A stretch of 49,361 nucleotides of DNA from Clostridium sp. CAG:510 (GTDB lineage: Bacteria; Bacillota; Clostridia; Lachnospirales; Lachnospiraceae), in NCBI GenBank assembly GCA_000434615.1, contig FR880841.1, positions 1 to 49,361 on the forward strand. The letters are read 5' to 3'. This document shows, piece by piece, positions 8,728-17,968 of the stretch (the first letter of the stretch is position 1; every line of letters starts with the position of its first letter). Under the pieces are notes generated by a model. It made no database searches. It worked only from the letters and a program-made list of their open reading frames with translations, and was not told the DNA's origin. The position numbers and the translations under genes were made by a program.

Positions 8728-8758
8728 CATCATAAGAATCTCAGCGATTCCTTTTTTC

Positions 8759-9679
8759 TTATTTATCGCCGGCTACTTCCCGGAAGGTGGTTGCCAGGGA
8801 AGCTATGCCCTGCAAATCTGCGGGCAGTAAAATCTTGGTAGCCTTGCCGTCAGCTGCCTTTTCAAAGGCCTCCAAACTCTTTAACTTCAGTACCTTGTCA
8901 TCGGGTGCTGCTTCCTTTAACATGCGGATACCGTCGGCATATGCCTGCTGTACCTTAAGAATAGCTTCTGCTTCACCTTCTGCTTCACGGATTTTCTTCT
9001 CTTTTTCAGCTTCTGCGCGAAGAATAGCGGACTGCTTTTCTGCTTCCGCACGGAGAATGGCGGATTCCTTTTCACCTTCTGCGGAAAGGACTTTCGCTCT
9101 CTTTTCACCTTCTGCACGGGTAACAGCTTCACGTCTTTCTCGTTCTGCCTTCATCTGCTTCTCCATGGCATTCTGGATGTCTGGGGGCGGCATAATATTC
9201 TTTAACTCGACACGGTTTACTTTGATACCCCAGGGGTCTGTGGCGATGTCCAGTGTGGAACGCATCTTGGTATTGATGATTTCACGGGAGGTTAAGGTTT
9301 CGTCCATTTCCAGATCACCGATGATGTTTCTAAGGCTGGTAGCCGTCAGGTTTTCAATCGCCATCATGGGATTTTCCACACCGTATGCAAACAACTTCGG
9401 GTCCGTAATCTGGTAGAATACAACGGTATCGACTCTTACGGAGGCGTTATCCTTGGTAATAACGGGCTGGGGCGGGAAATCCGCTACCTGCTCCTTTAAG
9501 TTTACCCTTCTTGCCACTCTGTCGATAAAGGGCATTTTGAAATGCATACCTACCGACCAGGTACCCTGATAAGCACCGAGTCTTTCTACTACATATGCCT
9601 GAGCCTGGGGTACAATCTTGATACAGGATACCAGAATTGCCAGAATCAGTACAATCAGAACAATAATAATGACTTCCAT
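8759..9679 (-). CDS. SPFH/Band 7 domain membrane protein (paraslipin type)
   Basis: A membrane scaffold of the stomatin/prohibitin superfamily, 306 residues. A single N-terminal membrane helix (about residues 3-22) is followed by the Band 7 domain, with VVERLGAYQGTWSVGMHF and NVELK-type sequence at INTKMRSTLDIATDPWGIKV. A long Ala/Glu-rich coiled coil follows (about 175-250). There, AEGEKESAILRAEAEKQSAI is repeated almost exactly, a signature of this family. It is 62 bp downstream of the NfeD gene. SPFH proteins and NfeD partners occur together widely and are thought to organise membrane microdomains. Confidence 0.93.
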   Translation of the reverse strand: MEVIIIVLIVLILAILVSCIKIVPQAQAYVVERLGAYQGTWSVGMHFKMPFIDRVARRVNLKEQVADFPPQPVITKDNASVRVDTVVFYQITDPKLFAYGVENPMMAIENLTATSLRNIIGDLEMDETLTSREIINTKMRSTLDIATDPWGIKVNRVELKNIMPPPDIQNAMEKQMKAERERREAVTRAEGEKRAKVLSAEGEKESAILRAEAEKQSAILRAEAEKEKKIREAEGEAEAILKVQQAYADGIRMLKEAAPDDKVLKLKSLEAFEKAADGKATKILLPADLQGIASLATTFREVAGDK

Positions 9680-9740
9680 ACATTCTCTCCTTTTTTATTT
9701 TTTGCTGCCTGCCGTAGAAACCGCTGTCCGCGATCCGGCA

Positions 9741-10175
9741 TTATTTCGGTTCTACTATCAGCTTGACACCGTTGACCGCATATACTACGACTACCGTTCC
9801 TACGGGAACTGTCATGCCGTCCATCCGCGTGCGGGCGCTCCATTCCTGACCGCCTACCTGAATCTGACCGATTCCTTCCACGTTGTTAATCTCGCTGATC
9901 ACAACTCCCTGTCTGCCGATAAGGCTTTCCACATTGGTCCTGACGCGGTCCCGGTTGAAATACTTGACAGCCAGAGGTCTGGTAAAGATAAAAGACACAA
10001 TGGATATTACCAGGAATAAGACAACCTGAAGCACAACCGGCGCATGCAGGGCTGCAGTGATGGCTGCGACAAGTGCACCCAGTGCAAACCAGATGGTAGT
10101 AAGCCCCATGGTAGCAAGCTCTATCACGATTAACACTATCAGGGCAATCAGCCAGATAAAAAGCATGTTATCCAT
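9741..10175 (-). CDS. NfeD family membrane protein
   Basis: A 144-residue partner of the adjacent SPFH protein. Three to four hydrophobic helices fill about residues 3-75. A C-terminal OB-fold with LIGRQGVVISEINNVEGIGQ and GTVVVVYAVNGVKLIVEP follows. It lacks the N-terminal ClpP-like protease domain of long NfeD proteins, so it is the short form. The start at 10175 (MDNMLFIWL) is preferred over upstream in-frame codons because GGGAGG lies nine bases before it. Confidence 0.9.
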   Translation of the reverse strand: MDNMLFIWLIALIVLIVIELATMGLTTIWFALGALVAAITAALHAPVVLQVVLFLVISIVSFIFTRPLAVKYFNRDRVRTNVESLIGRQGVVISEINNVEGIGQIQVGGQEWSARTRMDGMTVPVGTVVVVYAVNGVKLIVEPK

Positions 10176-10285
10176 TTCTTCATCCTCCCTTCTGCAGAAT
10201 AGTTTCCGCATTTGCAATTATTTTACTACATCTTTATCCTTCGGGCAATAAAATCTTTGTAAAGTGCGTAAATGTCCGGTATTTT

Positions 10286-10324
10286 CAGAAAAAGAAAACA
10301 CCCGGCCGTTTTGCGGACCGGATG
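10286..10324 (-). terminator. Intrinsic terminator after the SleB-type hydrolase gene
   Basis: On the minus strand CATCCGG and CCGGGTG arms, with an inner CCG/CGG pair around CAAAA, are followed by TTTTCTTTTTC. The structure lies about 40 bp beyond the hydrolase stop and separates it from the NfeD gene. Confidence 0.75.
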
Positions 10325-10361
10325 CTTCTTTCTCATTTCCGTAAAAATTGTTTTGAATAGC

Positions 10362-11438
10362 TTAATAGAATACATGGTGGCCGATAACCAGACCGGCTCT
10401 GCCGTTGTTTCTTCTGAAGTGAGTCAGATCGCCTACATTGGACACACCGGAGATTGCTTCCGTTGCCGCATCGATACAACTCTGTTTAATCTTGCCGGAC
10501 TCTAATACCCGGTTTACCTTACCGCTCTGTGCCGGGGTAAACTGACCGGATGCATAGATAACGGCATGGATGGTGTCGGGATAAGCGCCGCTTCTGACAC
10601 GGTTCATAACAACCGCACCGACTGCAAGCTGTCCTTCGTACTCCTCGCCGCCCGCTTCGCACTGGATAAGTGCTGCCAAAAGCAGGGTGGTATCCGCGTC
10701 CGTGGTATACTGTCCGTAGTTGACATGGCGCTTGGCTTCTGCCTCCGCTGCCTGTCTTTCCTTGATGGCTTCCATGGTCTCGCCCTCATCGATTTTGAAC
10801 TCGATGGTAATATAATCGGTGGAGACATAGCCATCCTCTCCTTCGTAGTCGATGCAGGCCCAGCCGTCATCGCCCACGCTCAATACCTCTACTTCATCGC
10901 CCTTGGGAAGCACGCCGTAAATATCGGCATCCGTACCGGGCTTTGTTCTGACCATCAGACCGTCGTCGATATGGGCTACCGTGACACCCACATCCGCTGC
11001 CAGACTTTCCGCATCCTCCCCGAAGAGAAGATATTCGTCGCTGGCCCAGCCGATTAAGTCGCCCGACTGGATTTTGGTCCAGCCGTCCTTACGTTCCAAA
11101 ATTTTACCGCCGCAGTCCTTGTAAAGCTTTCCGGCTTTCTCAGCATCTGTTGCGGGTTCTGTCCTTACATTCAGTGCACTGGTGACATTTGCCATGACCA
11201 GAGTAGATTCTTCTTCCCGGCTCAGGCTGTCAAGGTCTAAGTTTAATTCCTTTGCTGTTGCGTTCAATACCTTTGATGTATTGGTAGACCTGGCATCTAA
11301 TACTGCTGCGGCACCTCCGGTGTAATCACTCAGGTAATTATGGTTAGCAGCTTGTGCATCCAGATCACATTGCAGCAGCAGGACGGTCATAAGAACAAGA
11401 CCGGCAAGCACTGTAAGGAGCTTTTTGCTTATTGCCAT
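10362..11438 (-). CDS. Secreted cell wall hydrolase, two SH3 domains plus SleB-type catalytic domain
   Basis: A 358-residue exported peptidoglycan hydrolase. The start at 11438 is chosen because GGAGGTAACGAAA precedes it. A signal peptide (KKLL then a hydrophobic core to about residue 28) ends near DAQA. Two bacterial SH3 domains follow (about 85-145 and 155-215), with ALNVRTEPATDAEKAGKLY and GLMVRTKPGTDADIYGVLP. The C-terminal SleB/CwlJ hydrolase domain (about 250-358) has IQCEAGGEEYEGQLAVGAVV with the catalytic Glu, and VMNRVRSG. SleB-like enzymes act on cortex during spore germination. The SH3 form is also used in vegetative remodelling, so the stage is uncertain. Confidence 0.92.
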   Translation of the reverse strand: MAISKKLLTVLAGLVLMTVLLLQCDLDAQAANHNYLSDYTGGAAAVLDARSTNTSKVLNATAKELNLDLDSLSREEESTLVMANVTSALNVRTEPATDAEKAGKLYKDCGGKILERKDGWTKIQSGDLIGWASDEYLLFGEDAESLAADVGVTVAHIDDGLMVRTKPGTDADIYGVLPKGDEVEVLSVGDDGWACIDYEGEDGYVSTDYITIEFKIDEGETMEAIKERQAAEAEAKRHVNYGQYTTDADTTLLLAALIQCEAGGEEYEGQLAVGAVVMNRVRSGAYPDTIHAVIYASGQFTPAQSGKVNRVLESGKIKQSCIDAATEAISGVSNVGDLTHFRRNNGRAGLVIGHHVFY

Positions 11439-11543
11439 TTTCGTTACCTCCAACATAATATATACCAATTTTATTACATTTATTACAGAAATGTTACGCA
11501 ATCACGGATGATATATTAGCAGAGGTTTGAAATTTTGTCAAGT

Positions 11544-12335
11544 TTACATATTTCTGGACTTTTCAATGCAGGCATCCACCGCATCAATAACGGTTGCGCG
11601 GAAGCCCATTTCTTCCAATACTTTTACAGCTTCAATGGTGGTCCCTGCCGGAGAGCATACCATGTCCTTCAGTTCACCGGGATGTTTTCCCGTTTCCAGA
11701 AGCAGTTTTGCACTGCCGAGCACCGCCTGGGCCGACATTTCGTATGCCTGCTTTCTGGGCATGCCGGCAAGGACAGCCGCATCCGCCATGGATTCGATAA
11801 ACATAAATACATAGGCGGGGGAGCTGCCGCTGATGCCTACTACAATATCAATCATTTTTTCCTGTACTTCACTGACGGTGCCGAATGCTTTCAGAAGTTC
11901 TTTTACATATTCCATTTCGCCGTCGGATACCAGTTCGCCCTGCACCACAGCGGTGCAGCCTTCCAGTACCAGCGCCGGTGTGTTGGGCATGCAGCGTACC
12001 AGTTTAATTTTTCTTCCGAACAGTTCTTCAATGGATGCCATGGTCTTGCCTGCCGCAATGCTGACTACCACGGTGTCCTCTCTGACTGCATCTTTGATTT
12101 CCGCAATGACCTCCGGAAAAAACTGCGGCTTTACCGCTAAAAACAGCACATCCGCTGCGGATGCCACCTCTGTATTGGTAGAAGCTGTTTCAATGCCGTA
12201 TTCCTTTTTGCATCGTTCCACCGCCTCTGGCAGCTTGTCCGTACCCAGTATTTCATTAGATAACACCAGTTTTTTCTTCAGTAATCCGCCAATAATAGCC
12301 GAAGCCATATTGCCCAGTCCAATAAATCCGATCAT
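11544..12335 (-). CDS. proC: Pyrroline-5-carboxylate reductase
   Basis: It performs the last step of proline synthesis with NAD(P)H. The 263 residues open with the Rossmann motif GFIGLGNMASAIIGGLL. FLAVKPQFFPEV and VRCMPNTPALV follow, and the C-terminal dimerisation domain has GISGSSPAYVFMFIESMADAAV and SPAGTTIEAVKVLEE. The length is standard and the motifs complete. It is flanked by the methyltransferase gene upstream (70 bp) and the hydrolase downstream, all minus strand. Confidence 0.96.
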   Translation of the reverse strand: MIGFIGLGNMASAIIGGLLKKKLVLSNEILGTDKLPEAVERCKKEYGIETASTNTEVASAADVLFLAVKPQFFPEVIAEIKDAVREDTVVVSIAAGKTMASIEELFGRKIKLVRCMPNTPALVLEGCTAVVQGELVSDGEMEYVKELLKAFGTVSEVQEKMIDIVVGISGSSPAYVFMFIESMADAAVLAGMPRKQAYEMSAQAVLGSAKLLLETGKHPGELKDMVCSPAGTTIEAVKVLEEMGFRATVIDAVDACIEKSRNM

Positions 12336-12405
12336 AAATAATTTACCATCCTTTCTATATATTAAATTATGATTTAATTTTTAATGCATTCATAGTCTGT
12401 GGTCT

Positions 12406-13197
12406 TTACTGCCTTCTCTGCCGGTACGCTTCATACATTAAAATCGTAGCGGCAATTGCGGCATTTAAGGACTCTACCTGTCCTTCCATGGGAATACGCA
12501 GATATTCGTCCGCCAAGTCCGCAGTCTCTTTTTTCAGACCGTTGCCTTCATTTCCTATCAGGAAAGCCGTACCGCCCGTATAGGAAAATTCATAGTACTG
12601 CTTTGTGCCCTTCAGGTGTGCCGCATAGGTCCGGACGCCCTTTTCTTTTAGATAACATATGCTATTTGAAAGAGTTTCTACATATATAAAAGGAACTCTG
12701 TAAACGGACCCCATGGTGGCTCTGATGGTCTTGGGATTATAGATGTCCACCGTGTCCTGCGACATGATGACGCCCCGTATACCGGCACCCTCTCCCGTCC
12801 GGATAATGGTGCCCAGGTTGCCGGGGTCCTGCAGGTTTTCCAGCACCATGAAGGTGCCCTCTCCGTTTCCGGCAATATCCTCCAGCGTGTACGACGGACG
12901 GTTCAATACCACCAGTGCCCCCTGTGGGGTCTGCGTATCGGAAACCTTTTTCATAACCTCGTTGCTTAAAAGTTCGTAGCCGGTATTCTCTATTTTTGTA
13001 AGGACCTCTCCGTCCTCTTTCCTCAGGCGCTGCAGTACTTCTTCCGTCAGGTAGACTTCCTTTATCCAGTCCCTCGGCGCCTCTCTTAGCATCTTGATGC
13101 CTTCTGCTAAAAAAACATTGTCCTCACGCCTCTTTTTCGCTTTTTCCTGCCAGAGCACGAGCTGGCGGACACGCGGATTTGACGTGCTTGTAATCAT
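12406..13197 (-). CDS. TrmH/SpoU family RNA 2'-O-methyltransferase
   Basis: An AdoMet-dependent enzyme methylating a ribose 2'-OH of rRNA or tRNA. It has 263 residues. An N-terminal substrate-binding part (to about 100) contains FLAEGIKMLREA. The SPOUT knot domain has LENLQDPGNLGTIIRTGEGAG (motif 1), LIGNEGNGL (motif 2) and RIPMEGQVESLNAAIAATILMYE (motif 3). This matches the YsgA/RlmB-like branch of Firmicutes; the exact target nucleotide cannot be read from sequence. It lies downstream of pfkA beyond a terminator. Confidence 0.93.
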   Translation of the reverse strand: MITSTSNPRVRQLVLWQEKAKKRREDNVFLAEGIKMLREAPRDWIKEVYLTEEVLQRLRKEDGEVLTKIENTGYELLSNEVMKKVSDTQTPQGALVVLNRPSYTLEDIAGNGEGTFMVLENLQDPGNLGTIIRTGEGAGIRGVIMSQDTVDIYNPKTIRATMGSVYRVPFIYVETLSNSICYLKEKGVRTYAAHLKGTKQYYEFSYTGGTAFLIGNEGNGLKKETADLADEYLRIPMEGQVESLNAAIAATILMYEAYRQRRQ

Positions 13198-13225
13198 GCC
13201 GTCACCTTCTTCCTTCTATGATTGT

Positions 13226-13262
13226 AAAAAACTCCCTGTGACATTCTCAGTCATAGGGAGTT
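13226..13262 (-). terminator. Intrinsic terminator of pfkA
   Basis: AACTCCCT-TGAC arms pair across 13230-13262 with one mismatch and a seven-base loop. On the minus strand they are followed by TTTTTTAC. It sits 15 bp after the pfkA stop, separating it from the methyltransferase gene. Confidence 0.85.
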
Positions 13263-13277
13263 CATTCTCTCGCCTTA

Positions 13278-14252
13278 TTATTTGGATAACAGTCTGCTGA
13301 TTTCGTAAGAATACTCCGGAATGCTCTTATTCATTGCCAGTGCTTCTTCAATGTCATAATCTACAAACTCGCCGTTCTTATAGCCGACTACACGGTTGGA
13401 CTTGCCTTCAATCAGAAGGTCTACTGCGTATGCGCCCATGATGGATGCATAGTAGCGGTCCTTACAGGTCGGGCTGCCGCCTCTCTGGATATGTCCTAAG
13501 ATAGTAGCTCTGGTTTCAATACCGGTTGCCGCTTCAATTCTCTTGGCCATTTCCATGGAATCGCCGACACCTTCTGCGTTTACGATGATGTAGTGCTTCT
13601 TACCCATTTTCTTTTTCTGGATAATGTTATCGATAATTGCCTGTTCGTTGTAATCGTATTTTTCGGGAAGCAGAATATCTTCTGCGCCGTCTGCAATACC
13701 ACACCACAGAGCAATGTAGCCTGCGTTACGTCCCATAACTTCGATGATGCTGCATCTCTCATGGGAAGTAGACGTATCCCTTACCTTGTCAATCGCTTCC
13801 ATAGCGGTATTGACTGCGGTATCGAAGCCGATGGTGTAATCGGTACATGCAATATCGAGGTCGATGGTACCGGGAAGTCCGATTGCGTTGATGCCGTTTC
13901 TGGTCAGTGCCTGCGCACCGCGGTAGGAACCGTCGCCGCCGATAACAACCAGGCCGTCGATACCATGCTTTCTGCAGATATCCGCTCCGACCTTCTGTAT
14001 TTCGGGGTTCTTGAATTCCAGACATCTTGCGGTTCCTAAAATAGTACCGCCTCTCTGGATAATATCGGATACGCTCTTCGCATCCATATCTATAATCTCT
14101 TCATTTAAAAGACCTGCATAGCCTCTTTCAATACCTTTTACAGTAAGTCCTTTTGCAATAGCGGTACGGACAACAGCACGAATTGCTGCGTTCATTCCGG
14201 GTGCATCTCCACCGCTGGTCAATACGGCAATTGTCTTCATCTGGTCTGCCAT
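13278..14252 (-). CDS. pfkA: ATP-dependent 6-phosphofructokinase
   Basis: It commits fructose-6-phosphate to glycolysis. The 324 residues match bacterial PfkA. VLTSGGDAPGMNAAIRAVVR forms the ATP site and VIGGDGSYRGAQAL the second nucleotide loop. The catalytic stretch is LPGTIDLDIACTDYTIGFDT with the base Asp in the TIDxD motif. GGDGS rather than GGDAS/GGEGT favours ATP over pyrophosphate. GGAGGAATAAAATT precedes the ATG. It follows dnaE by about 130 bp, a pair conserved in Firmicutes. Confidence 0.96.
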   Translation of the reverse strand: MADQMKTIAVLTSGGDAPGMNAAIRAVVRTAIAKGLTVKGIERGYAGLLNEEIIDMDAKSVSDIIQRGGTILGTARCLEFKNPEIQKVGADICRKHGIDGLVVIGGDGSYRGAQALTRNGINAIGLPGTIDLDIACTDYTIGFDTAVNTAMEAIDKVRDTSTSHERCSIIEVMGRNAGYIALWCGIADGAEDILLPEKYDYNEQAIIDNIIQKKKMGKKHYIIVNAEGVGDSMEMAKRIEAATGIETRATILGHIQRGGSPTCKDRYYASIMGAYAVDLLIEGKSNRVVGYKNGEFVDYDIEEALAMNKSIPEYSYEISRLLSK

Positions 14253-14379
14253 AATTTTATTCCTCCTAAACAGTTGCTCATCTAAACAATTTCCTCTATT
14301 TTAACCCTTTTCCTTGCAATTTTCAATGATTTTTTTGATATATTTTTCACATTATATCTTGAAAACTGCTTCTTTCCAA

Positions 14380-17300
14380 TCAGGAAACCGTTACTGTGAC
14401 ATTTTCCCTTCCAAACCGCTCCTGCAGGCGGTTTACAAGGCTTTCATCCGCCTCTACGTTCTGGTTGGGCGGCAGTTCTTTTTTCGCCTTCGGGTTTTCA
14501 ATGTAAATTACGATACCGTCTTTTCCTTCGGACTCCCTTAACGTGTCCATGAGTCCCTCCTCCGCTGCTTTGTATGCCTCCATATCGGGGAACTTAATCC
14601 ATACTTTCTTCTTAAGCTCAGTAAACGGCACTATCTTTTCGCAGATCAGCTTTCCGTCCTTGTCTTCCTCCACGGAAATGCGGCCCTGCACAAACACCTT
14701 GGCATCCTCCGTCAGGAAGGAAGCGCTCTGCTCGTAGGTCTTGGGGAACACAATCACTTCCACCGTTCCCACCAGATCCTCTATGGTAAGGAATGCCATA
14801 ATCTTGTTGTCCTTCGTATATTTAATGGTCTTGCCGGCAATGAGTCCGCCGATAACCGCCTTGGCTCCGTCCTTTACCCGCACGCCCTGCACTTCCTCGT
14901 CATAGGCAAAATCCGCAGTGGTATTGCTGATTTTCTTTCGCCACGCCGCCTCATACTCCTCCAGCGGATGGCCGCTGACATAGATGCCCAGCACTTCTTT
15001 TTCAAAGGCAAGCTTCATTTCCTTGGGGTACTCTCCCACATCCGGCAGCTTCAGGGCAAGACCTTCCTTCTCCTCTTCCTCCACAATATCAAATAAGGAA
15101 AGCTGGCCTGCCATATTGTTTTTCCTGTCCTTCTGGGTCCTGTCCATTACCTGGGAGAAAACGGACATAAACTGCTTTCTGGTGCCGCCGAGTCCGTCCA
15201 GGGCACCTGCCTTGATAAAGCTTTCTACAGCACGCTTGTTCACATCCTTATCGGTAATGCGGTTCACAAAATCCTGCAGATTAAGGAAAGGCCCGCGTTC
15301 CTTCCGTTCCTCCACCACAGCCGTAATGACCGGTCTGCCCACACTCTTGATAGCTGTCAGGGCATAGCGGATAGAACTGCCGGATACGGAAAATCCGCTT
15401 TCGCCTTCGTTAATATCGGGAGGCAGGATTTCAATGCCCATGTTACGGCAGACCAAAATGTATTCCGCCACCTTTTTGGGGTTGTCGATAACAGAGGTCA
15501 TCAGCGCCGCCATAAATTCCACCGGGTAATAATATTTCAGGTACGCCGTCTGGTATGCCACCACCGCATAGCATGCCGCATGGGACTTATTGAACGCATA
15601 CTTGGCGAAATCCATCATGGTGTCGTAAATACCGGATGCCGTCTTTTCGTCAATGCCGCGGGAAACGCAGCCGGGAACGCTCTCTTCCTCATTGCCGTAA
15701 ACGAAGTTGGCGCGTTCTTTTTCCATGACCGCCTGTTTTTTCTTACTCATGGCACGTCTTACCAGGTCGCTTCGTCCGAGTGTGTAACCGCCTAAGTCAC
15801 GCACAATCTGCATAACCTGCTCCTGGTAGACAATACAGCCGTAGGTCGGCGCCAAAATAGGCTCTAACTGCGGGCAGGCGTAGGTGATGCTGTCCGGATT
15901 GTTTTTGCCCCGGATATACTTGGGGATAAAATCCATGGGGCCGGGACGGTACAGGGAAATACCCGCGATAACGTCCTCTAAGCTCTGGGGGCGAAGCTCC
16001 TTCATGAAGTTCTTCATGCCCGTACTTTCCAACTGGAACACACCGTCCGTTTTGCCGGTTCCCAAGGATTCCAGTACTTTTTTATCGTCATAATCAATAT
16101 GGTCCACGTCAATATGTACGCCGGTGTCCTTTTCAATCATATTCACGGCATTCTGGATAACGGTCAGGGTACGAAGCCCTAAAAAGTCCATTTTCAAGAG
16201 TCCCAGTTCTTCCAGTGTCGTCATGGTAAACTGGGTGACAATGGAACCGTCCGATCCGCGGGATAAGGGCACAAATTCGTCCGCCGATTTCTGGCAGATA
16301 ACCACGCCCGCCGCATGCATGGATGTATTTCTCGGCAGACCTTCCAGACGTTTGCACATATCGATCAGATGATGCACCCTGTCGTCCGAGCTGTATAAGC
16401 TCTTGAATTCCGGGTTCATATCCAGCGCTTTATCAATGGTAATGTTTAATTCATTGGGAATCATTTTCGCAATGGAGTCCACAAACGCATAGGGCATGTC
16501 CATAACACGGCCCACATCCCTGATAACGCCTCTTGCCGCCATGGTACCGAAAGTAACTATCTGCACTACCTTGTCCGCACCGTACTTCCTGCCCACATAG
16601 TCAATGACCTCCTGCCTTCTTTCAAAGCAGAAATCCACGTCGATATCGGGCATGGACACACGCTCCGGGTTTAAGAAACGTTCAAACAAAAGCTGGTAGC
16701 GGATGGGGTCGATATTGGTGATTTTCAGGCAGTATGCCACAATACTTCCCGCCGCGGAGCCTCGTCCCGGTCCCACGGGGATACCGTGTTCCTTGGCATA
16801 ATTGATAAAATCCCACACAATCAGGAAGTAATCCACATAGCCCATGGTACGGATGACATTCAGCTCATAGTCCAGCCGTTCCCGTAAGGTCTGACCGGTG
16901 CTGCCCGCAGGTGCATGCTCATCGCCGTAACGTTCCGCTAACCCATCGCTACAGAGTTTATTTAAGTAGGTCCAGGAGTCATAGCCTTCCGGCACTTCAA
17001 ATTTCGGCAGCTTCGTAACGCCGAACTCAATTTCCACATGGCAGCGGTCCGCTATTCTCTGGGTGTTTTCCACCGCTTCCCACGCATAGGGGAAAAGCGC
17101 CTTCATTTCCTCTTCGCTTTTGACATAGTACTGACCGCCCACATAGCGCATTCTGTCCTCATCCGCCAGCTTTTTACCGGTCTGCAGACAGAGCAGTATA
17201 TCATGGGAGTCCACATCTTCCTTATAGGTATAGTGCACATCGTTGGTGACCACCAGTTCAATGCCGGTTTCCTTGCTTAATTTCAAAAGCTCCGTGTTGA

Positions 17301-17856
17301 CCAGCTTCTGTTCCGGGATGCCGTGATCCTGCATTTCCAGAAAGAAATTGCCCTTTCCGAAACATGCTTCATATTTTAACGCCGCTTTTTTCGCTTCCTC
17401 ATGCAGTCCTTTTACAATGTAGCGCTGCACCTCGCCCGCCAGACAGGCGGAAAGAGCAATGATGCCCTCGTGATAGGTCTGCAAAACCTCCATATCCACA
17501 CGGGGCTTATAATAATAGCCTTCCGTAAAACCGCGGCTGACAATTTTCATCAGGTTGGCATAGCCTGTATTGTTTTCCGCTAAAAGCACCAGATGGTAAT
17601 ACCGGTCCTCGCCGCCGGTAAGCTCCTTGTCAAAGCGGGAATTGGGCGCCACATAGACCTCGCAGCCCAGAATCGGCTTGATGCCGGCTTCTCTTGCCGC
17701 ACGGTAAAAATCAATGACACCGTACATAACGCCGTGGTCGGTGATTGCCGCACTGTCCATGCCAAGCTCTTTCACACGCTTGACATATTCTTTTATTTTG
17801 TTGGAACCGTCTAACAGTGAATACTCTGTATGCACATGCAAATGTGTGAATGCCAT
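14380..17856 (-). CDS. dnaE: DNA polymerase III alpha subunit, DnaE type
   Basis: A replicative C-family polymerase of 1158 residues. An N-terminal PHP domain starts with HLHVHTEYSLLDGSNKI. The palm carries the catalytic aspartates in MPDIDVDFCFERRQEVIDYV, after the GPGRGSAAGS phosphate loop. A third acidic motif lies in LLKMDFLGLRTLTVI. The fingers carry GRSDLVRRAMSKKKQ. Toward the C terminus are a helix-hairpin-helix region and an OB fold (about 1000-1075, GGLIAGKTIKYTK). In Clostridia DnaE works beside PolC, which is not in this window. The start at 17856 has GGGGAAAAC upstream. No truncation is seen. Confidence 0.97.
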   Translation of the reverse strand: MAFTHLHVHTEYSLLDGSNKIKEYVKRVKELGMDSAAITDHGVMYGVIDFYRAAREAGIKPILGCEVYVAPNSRFDKELTGGEDRYYHLVLLAENNTGYANLMKIVSRGFTEGYYYKPRVDMEVLQTYHEGIIALSACLAGEVQRYIVKGLHEEAKKAALKYEACFGKGNFFLEMQDHGIPEQKLVNTELLKLSKETGIELVVTNDVHYTYKEDVDSHDILLCLQTGKKLADEDRMRYVGGQYYVKSEEEMKALFPYAWEAVENTQRIADRCHVEIEFGVTKLPKFEVPEGYDSWTYLNKLCSDGLAERYGDEHAPAGSTGQTLRERLDYELNVIRTMGYVDYFLIVWDFINYAKEHGIPVGPGRGSAAGSIVAYCLKITNIDPIRYQLLFERFLNPERVSMPDIDVDFCFERRQEVIDYVGRKYGADKVVQIVTFGTMAARGVIRDVGRVMDMPYAFVDSIAKMIPNELNITIDKALDMNPEFKSLYSSDDRVHHLIDMCKRLEGLPRNTSMHAAGVVICQKSADEFVPLSRGSDGSIVTQFTMTTLEELGLLKMDFLGLRTLTVIQNAVNMIEKDTGVHIDVDHIDYDDKKVLESLGTGKTDGVFQLESTGMKNFMKELRPQSLEDVIAGISLYRPGPMDFIPKYIRGKNNPDSITYACPQLEPILAPTYGCIVYQEQVMQIVRDLGGYTLGRSDLVRRAMSKKKQAVMEKERANFVYGNEEESVPGCVSRGIDEKTASGIYDTMMDFAKYAFNKSHAACYAVVAYQTAYLKYYYPVEFMAALMTSVIDNPKKVAEYILVCRNMGIEILPPDINEGESGFSVSGSSIRYALTAIKSVGRPVITAVVEERKERGPFLNLQDFVNRITDKDVNKRAVESFIKAGALDGLGGTRKQFMSVFSQVMDRTQKDRKNNMAGQLSLFDIVEEEEKEGLALKLPDVGEYPKEMKLAFEKEVLGIYVSGHPLEEYEAAWRKKISNTTADFAYDEEVQGVRVKDGAKAVIGGLIAGKTIKYTKDNKIMAFLTIEDLVGTVEVIVFPKTYEQSASFLTEDAKVFVQGRISVEEDKDGKLICEKIVPFTELKKKVWIKFPDMEAYKAAEEGLMDTLRESEGKDGIVIYIENPKAKKELPPNQNVEADESLVNRLQERFGRENVTVTVS

Positions 17857-17885
17857 GTTTTCCCCCTTGTTATATACTAAATAAG

Positions 17886-17913
17886 GCTGGCGCAGAATAA
17901 ATCTGCCGCCAGC
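17886..17913 (-). terminator. Hairpin after metK
   Basis: GCTGGCG-CAGA pairs with TCTG-CGCCAGC (one bulged C) across 17886-17913. On the minus strand it is followed by CTTATTTAG. It is a strong stem with a weak T run between metK and dnaE, so probably a partial terminator. Confidence 0.5.
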
Positions 17914-17968
17914 ACTCCTTTGTGACTTTTATAATAAGGAATAAATCGTTTTATTAATTCACCTGTTC